A stretch of 64,000 bases of DNA from Planctomycetota bacterium (GTDB lineage: Bacteria > Planctomycetota > Planctomycetia > Gemmatales > Gemmataceae): the NCBI GenBank assembly GCA_016195405.1, contig JACPZP010000101.1, forward strand, positions 1-64,000. The letters are read 5' to 3'. This document shows, one piece after another, positions 45,038-53,838 of this stretch; positions within the stretch are counted from its first letter, which is position 1, and each line of letters starts with the position of its first letter. A program made the translations under genes and the position numbers. Below the pieces are notes generated by a model, which saw only the letters and a list, made by a program, of their open reading frames with translations, did no database searches and was not told the DNA's origin.

Positions 45038-46159
45038 ATGCCCGTTCACCTTCTTCAGCCGCCATTCTTTCAGAACCCATCCCTTCGCGTCACCCGCCGC
45101 CGACTGCTTGCGTGGTTTGCTAAATATGCCCGCGACCTGCCGTGGCGCCATACCAGAGATCCCTATGCGATCTGGGTGGCCGAGGTCATGCTCCAGCAAA
45201 CCCAGGTGGCCGCCGTCATCCCCTATTATGGCAAGTTCCTCGCCGCGTTTCCTTCCATCGCCGCACTTGCGGGGGCGAAAGAGCAGGACGTGCTCCGCCT
45301 CTGGCAGGGGCTCGGCTATTATCGCCGCGCGCGCGATCTTTACCATGCGGCTCGGGCTCTGTGCACGACCCATGGAGGAGAGCTGCCGGATGACGCGGAG
45401 GCGCTCGGTCGCCTTCCTGGGCTTGGCCGTTACACCGTAAACGCCATCCTCTCGCAAGCGTTCCATCGTCCGGTTCCGATTTTGGAAACAAACAGCGTGC
45501 GCGTGCTGTGCCGGCTTCTCGGTGTGCGCGATGATCCGAAAAAGAGCGTTGTGCGTCGACGGCTCTGGCAGGCCTCCGAAGCACTGGTCCCCGTCCATGC
45601 GCCGGGGCAGTTCAACCAGGCTCTCATGGAGCTTGGAGCGCTGATTTGCACGCCCGCCCAACCTGCGTGCGGCGAGTGCCCCCTCGCCCGGCACTGCGAA
45701 GCGCGCAGGACGGGAACGGTGCAAGAGATTCCACGCACCAGCCGCTCCGCTAGAATTGAAGAGGTCGATGAGGTTGCACTCGCGTTGCGCAAAGACACTC
45801 GGATGCTGCTGGTGCAGCGACCGCCGGCGGGGCGCTGGGCGAACATGTGGGAGTTGCCGCACGGACATCTGAAAAAAAATGAAACCCATAAGCGGGGAGC
45901 CAAACGGCTGCTCAAAGCGCTTGGGTTTACGGGGAACCCCGGTGGACGAATCGCCGCGGTCCGACACACCGTCACGCGCTTCCGCATCACCCTGAACTGC
46001 ATGGCGGTAGAGCGTCCACGGGGACGCTTTTGCGCCGGTCTCTACGTTCGCGCCAGGTGGCTGACACCGTCCGACATGCACGGATATCCGATCAGCACTC
46101 CGCAGCGCCGCTTGATCAAGATGCTAGGTGAACGAAAGCGGCTAAGTAAGTCCGGTTAG
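45038..46159 (+). CDS. mutY: A/G-specific adenine glycosylase
   Basis: 373 residues. DNA repair glycosylase removing adenine opposite 8-oxoguanine: WVAEVMLQQTQVAAVIPYYG with the catalytic Glu, the helix-hairpin-helix LPGLGRYTVNAILSQAF, and the four-cysteine cluster ICTPAQPACGECPLARHC. The C-terminal NUDIX-like domain includes WANMWELPHGHL. At the position of the catalytic Asp (LD/GNV in the family), the sequence reads PILETNSVRVLCRLLG, with Glu in its place. Start chosen at the first ATG. Confidence 0.92.
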   Translation: MPVHLLQPPFFQNPSLRVTRRRLLAWFAKYARDLPWRHTRDPYAIWVAEVMLQQTQVAAVIPYYGKFLAAFPSIAALAGAKEQDVLRLWQGLGYYRRARDLYHAARALCTTHGGELPDDAEALGRLPGLGRYTVNAILSQAFHRPVPILETNSVRVLCRLLGVRDDPKKSVVRRRLWQASEALVPVHAPGQFNQALMELGALICTPAQPACGECPLARHCEARRTGTVQEIPRTSRSARIEEVDEVALALRKDTRMLLVQRPPAGRWANMWELPHGHLKKNETHKRGAKRLLKALGFTGNPGGRIAAVRHTVTRFRITLNCMAVERPRGRFCAGLYVRARWLTPSDMHGYPISTPQRRLIKMLGERKRLSKSG

Positions 46160-46172
46160 CCCGCAAGCGGCG

Positions 46173-47141
46173 TCAGCGTGTCACGACCGTTCCCATTTTC
46201 ACTACCTCGAAATCGCGTCCTTTCACCTTCTTGAGTGCGCGAAGGTTGTCGTCATTCCAGCGCGGATCCGGCGCGCCCGAAAGGAACCAGTCGCCGCCGT
46301 TGTCCGCGACGATCATGCCGTAGTGCTGCAACGCCTTGAGGATAACCTGCGCTTCGGCTGGGTAGCCGGCCATGTTGAAGTCGGTCTTGAGCCGAACGCG
46401 CATTCCCATCGGCGCGAGATTCTCATCGGCGTGCCGGCTGGCGAAGTGCGTCGCCGGCGCGACATAGCCGCGCCGCGACTTGGCCACGGTGAATCGCAGG
46501 GCATGCTCGATCTTTTTCTGCTCAACGGCTTCGTCGTAGCGGACAAGGCCTGGAAGGATCGGAAGACCCGCAGCATCCGCCGACGTCCATCCCGCGGGTC
46601 GTAGCTTGTTGGATTTGAGATCGAAAATGGCGCCGGAGGCCGCCTTCCAGCCCCTGCCATCCGGATAAGCCGAAAACAATTCGTACAACTTCCAGTTGTC
46701 GCGGTCGAGCACCAGGATATGGCGGTCGCCCTTGGACTTTGGCCCTCCCTCGATCGGCGCATCGGCGGGAATGGGATATGGGCCGGGATCACTCTCGTCG
46801 GTGTACCTGAAGTTCACCGGGACCTTGGGCTGTTTGCCGTCGACGACGATGTAGGGGATGCCATTGGGAGCGCCCTGGTAGACCGTGCCGAAATCGGGGT
46901 GCAGCGGCTTGTTGGCGCCGATGCTGGCGATAAGCTTGTCGGAGTTGGGATCGACGGGTTCCATCGAAATGTCCTGGTTCCACGGATTGTCATCGGGGAA
47001 GAGCCGCTTGCCGCTGAGGCTGGCGCCGGCGCCGAGCTTGACCGGAATGGGTTCCTGTGGATTGCCGTCAGCGCCGCAAACGACAGGCGCGGTAATCGCC
47101 AGAAGCCCAGTGATCAAACGAATCCATGTGAAATTCGTCAT
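46173..47141 (-). CDS. Secreted protein of unknown function
   Basis: 322 residues with GGAG before the ATG and a signal peptide (WIRLITGLLAITAPVVCGA). The mature protein begins with a block rich in Pro and Asn (LFPDDNPWNQDISMEPVDPN) and contains DRHILVLDRDNWKLYELFSA, RRGYVAPATHFAS and a C-terminal GAPDPRWNDDNL. I do not recognise a family. Strand-rich composition and Trp/Tyr-rich patches suggest a secreted beta protein. Convergent with mutY; divergent from the HEAT-repeat gene. Confidence 0.8.
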   Translation of the reverse strand: MTNFTWIRLITGLLAITAPVVCGADGNPQEPIPVKLGAGASLSGKRLFPDDNPWNQDISMEPVDPNSDKLIASIGANKPLHPDFGTVYQGAPNGIPYIVVDGKQPKVPVNFRYTDESDPGPYPIPADAPIEGGPKSKGDRHILVLDRDNWKLYELFSAYPDGRGWKAASGAIFDLKSNKLRPAGWTSADAAGLPILPGLVRYDEAVEQKKIEHALRFTVAKSRRGYVAPATHFASRHADENLAPMGMRVRLKTDFNMAGYPAEAQVILKALQHYGMIVADNGGDWFLSGAPDPRWNDDNLRALKKVKGRDFEVVKMGTVVTR

Positions 47142-47244
47142 CGGCGGTTCTCCGCAAGATCATTTTGCCGGGTGATTTTTGATGCCACTCGGCGCTCGGC
47201 GGGGTTACATTATGGTATCAACCACTCTCCAGGAGGGATTTTTC

Positions 47245-47748
47245 ATGCGATTGCTCTACGTCGGCGGCGTGCTCGGTTTGCTCGGCTTGCCTATGGCCTG
47301 GAGTAGCGGAACGGGCACACCCAAAAAGGAAGACGTGCCCAAATACTTGAAGATGCTCAAGACTTCGCAACTCGCGAAGGAACGCGCGCTGGGCGCGGAG
47401 ATGCTGGGCAAGCGCGGCGCGATAAACGTCGACGATGTCGAGGACGCCATCGAACCGCTCAAATCGGCACTGCAAAAGGATGCGGACGTCAAAGTAAAGG
47501 CCGCAGCCGCGACGGCACTTGGCAACATCGCACCCGATCCGCAAAACACGGTGCCGATCCTGATCGAAGCAGTCAAAGACAAGAATCTCGAGCTGAAAAT
47601 GGCGGCAATTACCGCGCTGGGCCAATTTGGCGCCGCGGCCAAGGCAGCCATCGAGCCGTTGCGCGAGATCGCCAAAGACAAGACTGACAAAAAGCTCAGC
47701 CTCACGGCTGTCCTGGCGCTCAAGTCGATAATTGGAAAGAAAAAATAG
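47245..47748 (+). CDS. Small secreted HEAT-repeat protein
   Basis: 167 residues; ATG 47245 has AGGAGGG seven bases upstream. The short hydrophobic leader (RLLYVGGVLGLLGLPMAW) is a likely signal peptide. The rest is a HEAT array with repeats such as VKVKAAAATALGNIAPDPQN and LELKMAAITALGQFGAAAKA, each about 37 residues. HEAT repeats bind proteins. The function is unknown. Confidence 0.85.
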   Translation: MRLLYVGGVLGLLGLPMAWSSGTGTPKKEDVPKYLKMLKTSQLAKERALGAEMLGKRGAINVDDVEDAIEPLKSALQKDADVKVKAAAATALGNIAPDPQNTVPILIEAVKDKNLELKMAAITALGQFGAAAKAAIEPLREIAKDKTDKKLSLTAVLALKSIIGKKK

Positions 47749-47790
47749 CCACTGCAATCGTTTGGCCGTGGTTCGCAGAACCGGGACTGC

Positions 47791-49203
47791 CTAGCGCAAG
47801 AGTTCCCGCACCACGCGTCCATGCACGTCGGTCAGCCGGAAGTCGCGGCCGGCATAGCGATACGTCAAGCGCTCGTGATCGAAACCCATGACGTGCAGGA
47901 TCGTCGCGTGCAGGTCGTGAACGTGAACGGGGTCCTCGGCGGCCGCGAATCCGAACTCGTCGGTGGCGCCGTGGACGATGCCGCCCTTGACGCCGCCGCC
48001 AGCCAGCCACATGCTGAAGCCGTAATGGTTGTGGTCGCGGCCGGAGAGCTGCGGCAATTCCGCGACCGGGGTGCGGCCGAATTCGCCGCCCCAGATCACC
48101 AGCGTGGTTTCGAAAAGGCCGCGGTCCTTCAAGTCTTGCAAAAAAGCGGAAATCGCCTGATCCCACGTTCGGGCCAAAATGCGATGCTGAGTTTCGAGTC
48201 CGTCGTGATTGTCCCAAGGCTGGCCGGCGCCTGACCAGACTTGGATAAAGCGAACGCCGCGCTCCAGGAGCCGGCGCGTGATCAGAAGCTGCCGGCCGTG
48301 CACGTGCGTGCCGTAACGCTCGCGCAGAGCAAGGGGCTCTCGATTGACGTCGAAGGCGTCCGTCGCCTCGGCTTGCATGCGGTAAGCAAGCTCGAACGAT
48401 TGCAGCCGGGCTTCGAGCAAGCTGTCGTTTTGCCGAGCCTGAAGATGGCGCTCGTTGAGCCGGCGGACTAAATCGAGTTGATGGCGCTGCTCGACGGCGT
48501 CCATCGAAGTATTGCGAATGTTCTCGATCAGCCGATCGATGGCGGTGTGCTGGGTGTCGACGTAGGTGCCCTGGTAAGCGCCCGGAAGAAACGCGGACCG
48601 CCAATTCTGCGTGGCCACGATGGGATAACCGCCCGGACACATGGCAATGAAACCGGGCAGGTTCTGGTTCTCGGAGCCTAGGCCGTAGGTGAGCCAGGCG
48701 CCCATGCTCGGCCTGGGCAGTCGGCTGTCGCACGTGTTCATGAGCATGAGCGACGGCTCGTGATTGGGCACGTCGGCGACCATGGAACGAATAACGGCGA
48801 TGTCGTCGATGTGAGCCGCCGTGCGCTGGAACAATTCGCTGACAGGGATGCCGCTTTGGCCGAAGCGCCGGAAGACGAACGGTGAACGCATGGCCGCTCC
48901 GGTCTTTCGTTCGGTGCGCAAATTGGGCCGGGGCAATTCGCGGCCATGATATTGATCCAGAAGTGGCTTCGGATCAAACGTGTCGACATGCGAGGGCCCG
49001 CCGTTCATGAAGAGGTGGACGACCTGTTTCGCGCTTGCACGGAAATGCGGCCGCCGCGGCGCCAAGGGATTAACGTTCACGGGCGACTGCGCGGCGAGTT
49101 CGCCCTGATCGCGCATCAAGCCCGCAAGCCCGAGCAGGCCAAACCCCATGCCGCCGCGCTGCAAAAGCTGGCGTCTTGTCAGGAAAGGGTCAGTAGTCAC
49201 CAT
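47791..49203 (-). CDS. DUF1501 family protein (second copy)
   Basis: 470 residues. Starts at ATG 49203 with a Tat motif (LTRRQLLQRGGMGFGLLGLA) for export. Family blocks include VVHLFMNGGPSHVDTFDPKP, NTCDSRLPRPSMGAWLTYGL, a GVRFIQVWSGAGQPWDNHDG region and LVIWGGEFGRTPVAE near the end, with GRDHNHYGFSMWLAGGG. Same family as 3008-4435 and 51320-52753. No DUF1553 partner next to it. A second in-frame start (GTG 49200) is possible. Confidence 0.92.
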   Translation of the reverse strand: MVTTDPFLTRRQLLQRGGMGFGLLGLAGLMRDQGELAAQSPVNVNPLAPRRPHFRASAKQVVHLFMNGGPSHVDTFDPKPLLDQYHGRELPRPNLRTERKTGAAMRSPFVFRRFGQSGIPVSELFQRTAAHIDDIAVIRSMVADVPNHEPSLMLMNTCDSRLPRPSMGAWLTYGLGSENQNLPGFIAMCPGGYPIVATQNWRSAFLPGAYQGTYVDTQHTAIDRLIENIRNTSMDAVEQRHQLDLVRRLNERHLQARQNDSLLEARLQSFELAYRMQAEATDAFDVNREPLALRERYGTHVHGRQLLITRRLLERGVRFIQVWSGAGQPWDNHDGLETQHRILARTWDQAISAFLQDLKDRGLFETTLVIWGGEFGRTPVAELPQLSGRDHNHYGFSMWLAGGGVKGGIVHGATDEFGFAAAEDPVHVHDLHATILHVMGFDHERLTYRYAGRDFRLTDVHGRVVRELLR

Positions 49204-49311
49204 GGTAGTGATTGACCTCCGCGCCAATGTACCCCCCGGCCCAACAGGTTTCATTTCATGAACGAAACAATCATTTCACGACCTGGGTGTGTGTCCGCGA
49301 ATGAATGAAAA

Positions 49312-50301
49312 TCAATCCGCCTTGAAATGCTCCACAACATTATTTAGTCCCGACAAGAAATAAAGCGACGCCGTGAAGTGGCCGGCATTGAGCCAAATGA
49401 GCTTCTGCCGGCCGGTCGCGTTCCACAAGTTCTCGGCCATCTTTGGCGGCACGATTTCGTCCTTTTTGGCGGCGATGATGAGCACTTTGCGGTCTTTCAG
49501 ATTGGCCGCACAGGTGATTGGATCGACGGGCGCGATCGCCTCTTTCATCACCTCTTGGGTGATGCCAAGGCATTCCATCAGCTTGAAATACGGAGCGGCT
49601 TTGGGATGGTCGTGGTAGCCGTCGATGAAGTCGCCGCCGCCCAATACCACCGCGACCCGGTTGAGCTTGGGCTCCATTTCCGCGGTCAAGGCAGCCAGGA
49701 AGCTGCCAAGGCTGGTGCCCATGATTCCTAGGTTTTTCTTGTTGATCTCGGGCCGCGATTCCATCCAGGCGACTGCCCGGCGCAGATCGAGGACGGTTTG
49801 GCGGGTCGCTTCGAAAGTGCGCTCCATGTCATAGGAAAGGAGTCGCTCCCGGCTCCCGTTGGGTCGGCGTGGGCCGTAATATGCCATGTGCACGCAGACG
49901 CCGCCGATGCCGCACTTGGCGAGATGCCTGGCCATGGTCCGCGAGATGGTCATGTCGCCGGCGGTGATGTCGAGAATGAGCACGCACGGGAAGGGGCCGT
50001 CTTGCGTGGGCCGATAGTATTCCGCGTGGACGGTGTTGTTCACTGGATGGGACGTCTTAACCGGTGAAGGGAATCGTACTTCGTAGATGTCGACCCCGCT
50101 CAAAGGCATGCTCTTCTTTAGCGTCATTTCCGATTCGAACTTGTGCGCATCGAGACGGTAACGCTCTGGGATGGACTTTTGTTCGTCAGCAGGAGTAAAG
50201 GCAACCACGCATTTTTCGGGCTGCGGCTTCTCGGCTGGTCCAGCCGCGCGCAGCGCGAAGCAAAACGACACGATTGCAAGAAACACCGAGAGAAGCTTCA
50301 T
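49312..50301 (-). CDS. Secreted alpha/beta hydrolase
   Basis: 329 residues; ATG 50301 has GGGAGG five bases upstream. A signal peptide (LLSVFLAIVSFCFALRAAG) precedes a dienelactone-hydrolase-like alpha/beta hydrolase: VLILDITAGDMTISRTMARH, the nucleophile elbow LGIMGTSLGSFLAAL (G-T-S-L-G), LIIAAKKDEIVPPKMAENLW with the acid, and LNAGHFTASLYFL with the His. So the triad is intact. Substrate (ester, peptide or carbohydrate acetyl) unknown. Repeat B lies just upstream of the start. Confidence 0.88.
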   Translation of the reverse strand: MKLLSVFLAIVSFCFALRAAGPAEKPQPEKCVVAFTPADEQKSIPERYRLDAHKFESEMTLKKSMPLSGVDIYEVRFPSPVKTSHPVNNTVHAEYYRPTQDGPFPCVLILDITAGDMTISRTMARHLAKCGIGGVCVHMAYYGPRRPNGSRERLLSYDMERTFEATRQTVLDLRRAVAWMESRPEINKKNLGIMGTSLGSFLAALTAEMEPKLNRVAVVLGGGDFIDGYHDHPKAAPYFKLMECLGITQEVMKEAIAPVDPITCAANLKDRKVLIIAAKKDEIVPPKMAENLWNATGRQKLIWLNAGHFTASLYFLSGLNNVVEHFKAD

Positions 50302-50318
50302 GCCAACCTCCCTAGACT

Positions 50319-50395
50319 CAAGCCCGCACGCGAGTCTTTGAGCGTGCGGAGTTCTTCGGGCGCCCCACAGGCTCGCAGACTCGCCTGTGGGCTTG
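50319..50395. repeat. Palindromic repeat B, copy 1
   Basis: Inverted ends: CAAGCCCGCACGCGAGTC on the left and GACTCGCCTGTGGGCTTG on the right. It lies between the DUF1559 stop and the start of the hydrolase gene, both on the minus strand. A second copy is at 52779-52854. Confidence 0.8.
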
Positions 50396-50405
50396 AAAGG
50401 TTCCG

Positions 50406-51281
50406 CTAGTACTCTCCGGAAATTAGCTCGCCACCGGCTTTCGTGGTGAAGGCGGCGATCACCCAGTTGGGGGCGGACTGGGAGATGAAGCGGACGGAAC
50501 CGTCGGCGAAGGCGCAGTTGGCGCCGCCCGGGTGAAAGCTGTAGATCTCGTTGTCGTTGGTGCAATTCATGACACACGGGCCGGAGCCTTCGCCGCCTGT
50601 GCCGTCTGCCAGCCATCCGGCGACCCGGATGTCTTGTTGCGGGTCGGCCCAGGCGCCGTTGGTCGCTCCCAAGGTCGCCACGAAACGGCCTGCGTTCCAG
50701 AGGTCGGGCCGGCCGGCGTCTTCAATCAACAGGAACGTGTTGGAAGTGCCGTCCACGATCATCGCTATGCGCGTCGGACCCAAACGATTGATGGCGCCGG
50801 TGATGTCGCCGGGAGGTGAAATGCCGTTGAGCGCATAAATGCCCAGATGGACCTCCGACGGCGCGGCATAATCGCTGATGGCCGATCCGGCCACGTCAAA
50901 GCGCGGATCAATCGGCACCGAAGGGCAGACCATGATGGCAATGCGCGTTTGGATGGCGGTCAAGTTCAAGGGATCGGTCCAATCGAGCCCGAGGTTGTAA
51001 GGCACGTTGTTCTGTTCGATGAACGGCAAGATGACCGCGTACCATGAACGAACCGGCGGTGTCAATTGCTGGCTGGCGGGGAAGACGCGGTAGGTCCCTT
51101 CGTAATTGTGCAAGGCCAAGGCAAGCTGCTTCATGTTGTTCAAACAGCTCGTGCGCGCGGCAGCTTCGCGCACCTTCTGTACAGCCGGCAGCAGCAAGCC
51201 AATCAAGATAGCAATGATGGCGATCACCACCAAAAGCTCGATCAAAGTGAAAGCGCGTCGATGACGAGATTTCCGTAACAT
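50406..51281 (-). CDS. DUF1559 prepilin-like protein
   Basis: 291 residues. The N-terminus has a type IV prepilin methylation motif and helix ([20 protein letters not shown]). The DUF1559 part starts at [20 protein letters not shown] and ends with [18 protein letters not shown]. These proteins are very abundant in planctomycetes and are thought to form pseudopilin-like or surface structures. Processed by a prepilin peptidase, as seen from the sequence. It is flanked by a hydrolase and a DUF1501 gene on the same strand. Confidence 0.95.
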   Translation of the reverse strand: MLRKSRHRRAFTLIELLVVIAIIAILIGLLLPAVQKVREAAARTSCLNNMKQLALALHNYEGTYRVFPASQQLTPPVRSWYAVILPFIEQNNVPYNLGLDWTDPLNLTAIQTRIAIMVCPSVPIDPRFDVAGSAISDYAAPSEVHLGIYALNGISPPGDITGAINRLGPTRIAMIVDGTSNTFLLIEDAGRPDLWNAGRFVATLGATNGAWADPQQDIRVAGWLADGTGGEGSGPCVMNCTNDNEIYSFHPGGANCAFADGSVRFISQSAPNWVIAAFTTKAGGELISGEY

Positions 51282-51319
51282 GCGGTCGCCTCTGGCTCCC
51301 CGCTAAACGTGCACGGGAC

Positions 51320-52753
51320 TCAAACCATTATATCGCGGATTGGGCGTCCTCCTTGCGCGATGGGAATCGGGCGGCCGGCCCGATCGTGGGCCGGCATGTC
51401 GGGGTCGATTCCCAGGCACTCGTATATCGTGGCGCAAACGTCGCCGGTGCTGACAGGCAAATCGCGCACATAGGCGGCCTGGGCGTCCGATGAGCCGTAG
51501 ACCGTGCCGCCTCGAATGCCCGCGCCGGCAAACCACATGCCGTAACAGAACGTCCAATGGTCGCGGCCGGCGTTGCCGTTGATGCGCGGCGTGCGGCCCA
51601 TTTCGCTCATCACGACCACAAGCGTGTCATCGAGCAACCCGCGCAATTGCAAATCCTCCAGAAGCGCGGTGTAGGTGCGGTCGAATTCGGGCAGGTTCAC
51701 GTCGCGTAAAATGGCGAAGTTACGCGTGTGTGTGTCCCAGGCGTCGTAGTTGATCGGCACCCGGTCCCAAAACAGGTCCCAGGTGACGTTGACAAAGCGG
51801 ACGTTGGCCTCCACGAGACGACGCGCGATCAGGGCGCAGTTGCCGAACAGCGTGCGGCCATAGCGATCACGCAACCGAGGATTCTCGCGTTCCAGATCGA
51901 AGGCCGCTCGAACGTTTGCCGAGGTCAAGAGATTGAACGCGCGCTGTTGGGTACGCCCAAAATGGTCCGGCGAGCGGCTCGTCTCCGCGCGACGCACGCC
52001 GTCGTCGAATTGGCCGAGCAGGCCGCGGCGCCGGTTGAGGCGATCGATGGTGATTCCGTCGCCGAGGCTGCTTTCGGGAAGCCGCGGATTGCCCAGCACC
52101 GTGCGCGGATGACCCGCGCTTGGGGCTTGCGGGCCGGGAGCGGCGGTCGGCAAACACTCGGTGAAGAGCGGGTCGAAACGCTGGCCGAGAAAGCCCGCGT
52201 AGGGTCCGGGCCGGCGAATGGCCTGGCCCCAGCCCAAATAGCACGGCATGTAGACGTAATCGGGCAGATCGCCGTGGCGGGTGCGGAGCGATTCGCACAC
52301 CGAGCCCATGCTCGGCGGATAGGTGTCGCGGATGGTAGTGATGTCGGGCAGCAGCTGCTCGTAGCCGGTGTAGCTGGGCAGCGTGTTGTGGCAGCCGGCG
52401 CGATGGTTCAGCGAACGAACGATGGCGATCTTGTCGGTCCACTGGGCCATGCGCGGCAAGTGCTCGCAGACCTGGATGCCGGGGACGCGCGTGGCGATCG
52501 GCCGAAATTCGCCGCGAATCTCCGGCGGTGCATTCGGTTTGAGATCGATCATGTCCTGCGTCGCCGCCCCGCCCAACAGGTAAAGACAGATGACGCTTTT
52601 AGCGCGGCCGCGGCGGCGCCCGGGCGCTTCTTCGGCTTGAAGCAATTGCGGCAGACCAAAGCCGCCGAGCATGGCGAGAGCGCCGGCTTTCAGCGTTTCG
52701 CGCCGCGTCAAGCCGTCGCAACAGCGTCGCGGACTTCCAAGCAACGTTAACAT
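51320..52753 (-). CDS. DUF1501 family protein (third copy)
   Basis: 477 residues; ATG 52753 has a G-run (GGGGGGAC) seven bases upstream. Tat signal: LTRRETLKAGALAMLGGFGL. Family motifs are ICLYLLGGAATQDMIDLKP, VRSLNHRAGCHNTLPSYTGY, a VVVMSEMGRTPRING block and GRDHWTFCYGMWFAGAG. Compared with the second copy, the first Gly-Pro-Ser is replaced by GAATQD. Export via Tat is likely. Followed by the DUF1559 gene on the same strand, 38 bases apart. Confidence 0.92.
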   Translation of the reverse strand: MLTLLGSPRRCCDGLTRRETLKAGALAMLGGFGLPQLLQAEEAPGRRRGRAKSVICLYLLGGAATQDMIDLKPNAPPEIRGEFRPIATRVPGIQVCEHLPRMAQWTDKIAIVRSLNHRAGCHNTLPSYTGYEQLLPDITTIRDTYPPSMGSVCESLRTRHGDLPDYVYMPCYLGWGQAIRRPGPYAGFLGQRFDPLFTECLPTAAPGPQAPSAGHPRTVLGNPRLPESSLGDGITIDRLNRRRGLLGQFDDGVRRAETSRSPDHFGRTQQRAFNLLTSANVRAAFDLERENPRLRDRYGRTLFGNCALIARRLVEANVRFVNVTWDLFWDRVPINYDAWDTHTRNFAILRDVNLPEFDRTYTALLEDLQLRGLLDDTLVVVMSEMGRTPRINGNAGRDHWTFCYGMWFAGAGIRGGTVYGSSDAQAAYVRDLPVSTGDVCATIYECLGIDPDMPAHDRAGRPIPIAQGGRPIRDIMV

Positions 52754-52778
52754 GATGCGTCCCCCCTTACTCCCATAC

Positions 52779-52854
52779 CAAGCCCGCACGCGAGTCTTCG
52801 AGCGTGCGGGGTGTCGGCTTACCCCTCAGGCTCGAAGACTCGCCTGCGGGCTTG
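52779..52854. repeat. Palindromic repeat B, copy 2
   Basis: CAAGCCCGCACGCGAGTCTT on the left and AAGACTCGCCTGCGGGCTTG on the right form almost perfect arms. It lies between the TPR gene (stop 52862) and the DUF1501 gene start, so it is both a possible processing site and terminator between two genes of one strand. Confidence 0.8.
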
Positions 52855-52861
52855 TAGCGCA

Positions 52862-53716
52862 TTACTTTTCTTTCGCTTCCTTCTTCAGCAAATCGCGATG
52901 GACGCGGGCCACGTCCCACATGTAATGGCCGATGCGATGATCCTCTGTCGCTTTGTTCAAATGTTCCAGCGCTTTCTTGCGGTCGCCTTCCAGTTCGTAA
53001 TAAATGCCGACATAGAGGTGAGCGTAGAACAATTGCTCCTTAAGCATTTCCGGCGGCGGAGCGTTGGCCTTCGCAGTGGCTAGAACGTCGTCCTGTTTGA
53101 GCTTCCCGGCGAACAGATCGTAAACTTGCCGCATCGGCACCCGCTTGTCGTCGCTGATTTTGAGCATGTCCTGGAGGGCCTTGGCAATGCCGTCCGACTT
53201 CGCCATGCACATGAACCGCCACACCGCGTTCTCGACATCGTTCTGGTCGAACGTCTGATAGCCTTCGAACTGCTCGCGACCGTCATCGTAGCGCCCGGCA
53301 TAGTAGAAAGAGATGCCGCGCTGCCAATGGCTCGCTTTGGCCTCGGGCTTCATGGCGATGAATTTGTCGAAGTCTTTGATCGACTCGGCGAAATTGGCGA
53401 GCTTGAACTGCGCGGCGCCGCGGAAGTGGTAGTTTTGGGCGTCTTTTGGATCCAGTTCGATCAGCTTGCTGAAATCAGCCAGGGCTTCTTTATTTCGATC
53501 CAGGCGAGAGAATAAGTTTGCCCGGAACGCGAGGCACTTGGTATTCTTTGGGTCTTCCGCAACGGCTTGACCCGCAAACGCCAGAGCTTCTTCGGTCTTG
53601 CCGGCTTGGGCCGCTTTTTCGGCCTTACGCAAGAACTCACTCGCGGTTTGAGCGTCGGCCGGCGCCAAAAACGAAAGAATGGCCGCGGTCGAAACGAACA
53701 ATCGTTGGAAGCCCAT
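52862..53716 (-). CDS. Secreted TPR protein
   Basis: 284 residues; ATG 53716 has GAGGAAG six bases upstream. The signal peptide (LFVSTAAILSFLAPADAQ) is followed by TPR units: ASEFLRKAEKAAQAGKTEEA with LAFAGQAVAEDPKNTKCLAF, then RNKEALADFSKLIELDPKDA with QNYHFRGAAQFKLANFAESI. The C-terminus includes LYVGIYYELEGDRKKALEHL, another TPR. A protein-interaction scaffold in the periplasm is likely. No partner identified. The frame starts further upstream but without support. Confidence 0.88.
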   Translation of the reverse strand: MGFQRLFVSTAAILSFLAPADAQTASEFLRKAEKAAQAGKTEEALAFAGQAVAEDPKNTKCLAFRANLFSRLDRNKEALADFSKLIELDPKDAQNYHFRGAAQFKLANFAESIKDFDKFIAMKPEAKASHWQRGISFYYAGRYDDGREQFEGYQTFDQNDVENAVWRFMCMAKSDGIAKALQDMLKISDDKRVPMRQVYDLFAGKLKQDDVLATAKANAPPPEMLKEQLFYAHLYVGIYYELEGDRKKALEHLNKATEDHRIGHYMWDVARVHRDLLKKEAKEK

Positions 53717-53838
53717 CGAAACTTCCTCAGGAGAGTGCGGAATCCGGTGACTGCCAAAGACGAATGAGGCAGGTTTGGCGGGGTTCAATACTGTATTAGA
53801 AACAATTTCACGAACTTTACCAGAGAAAACCAGCGAAC

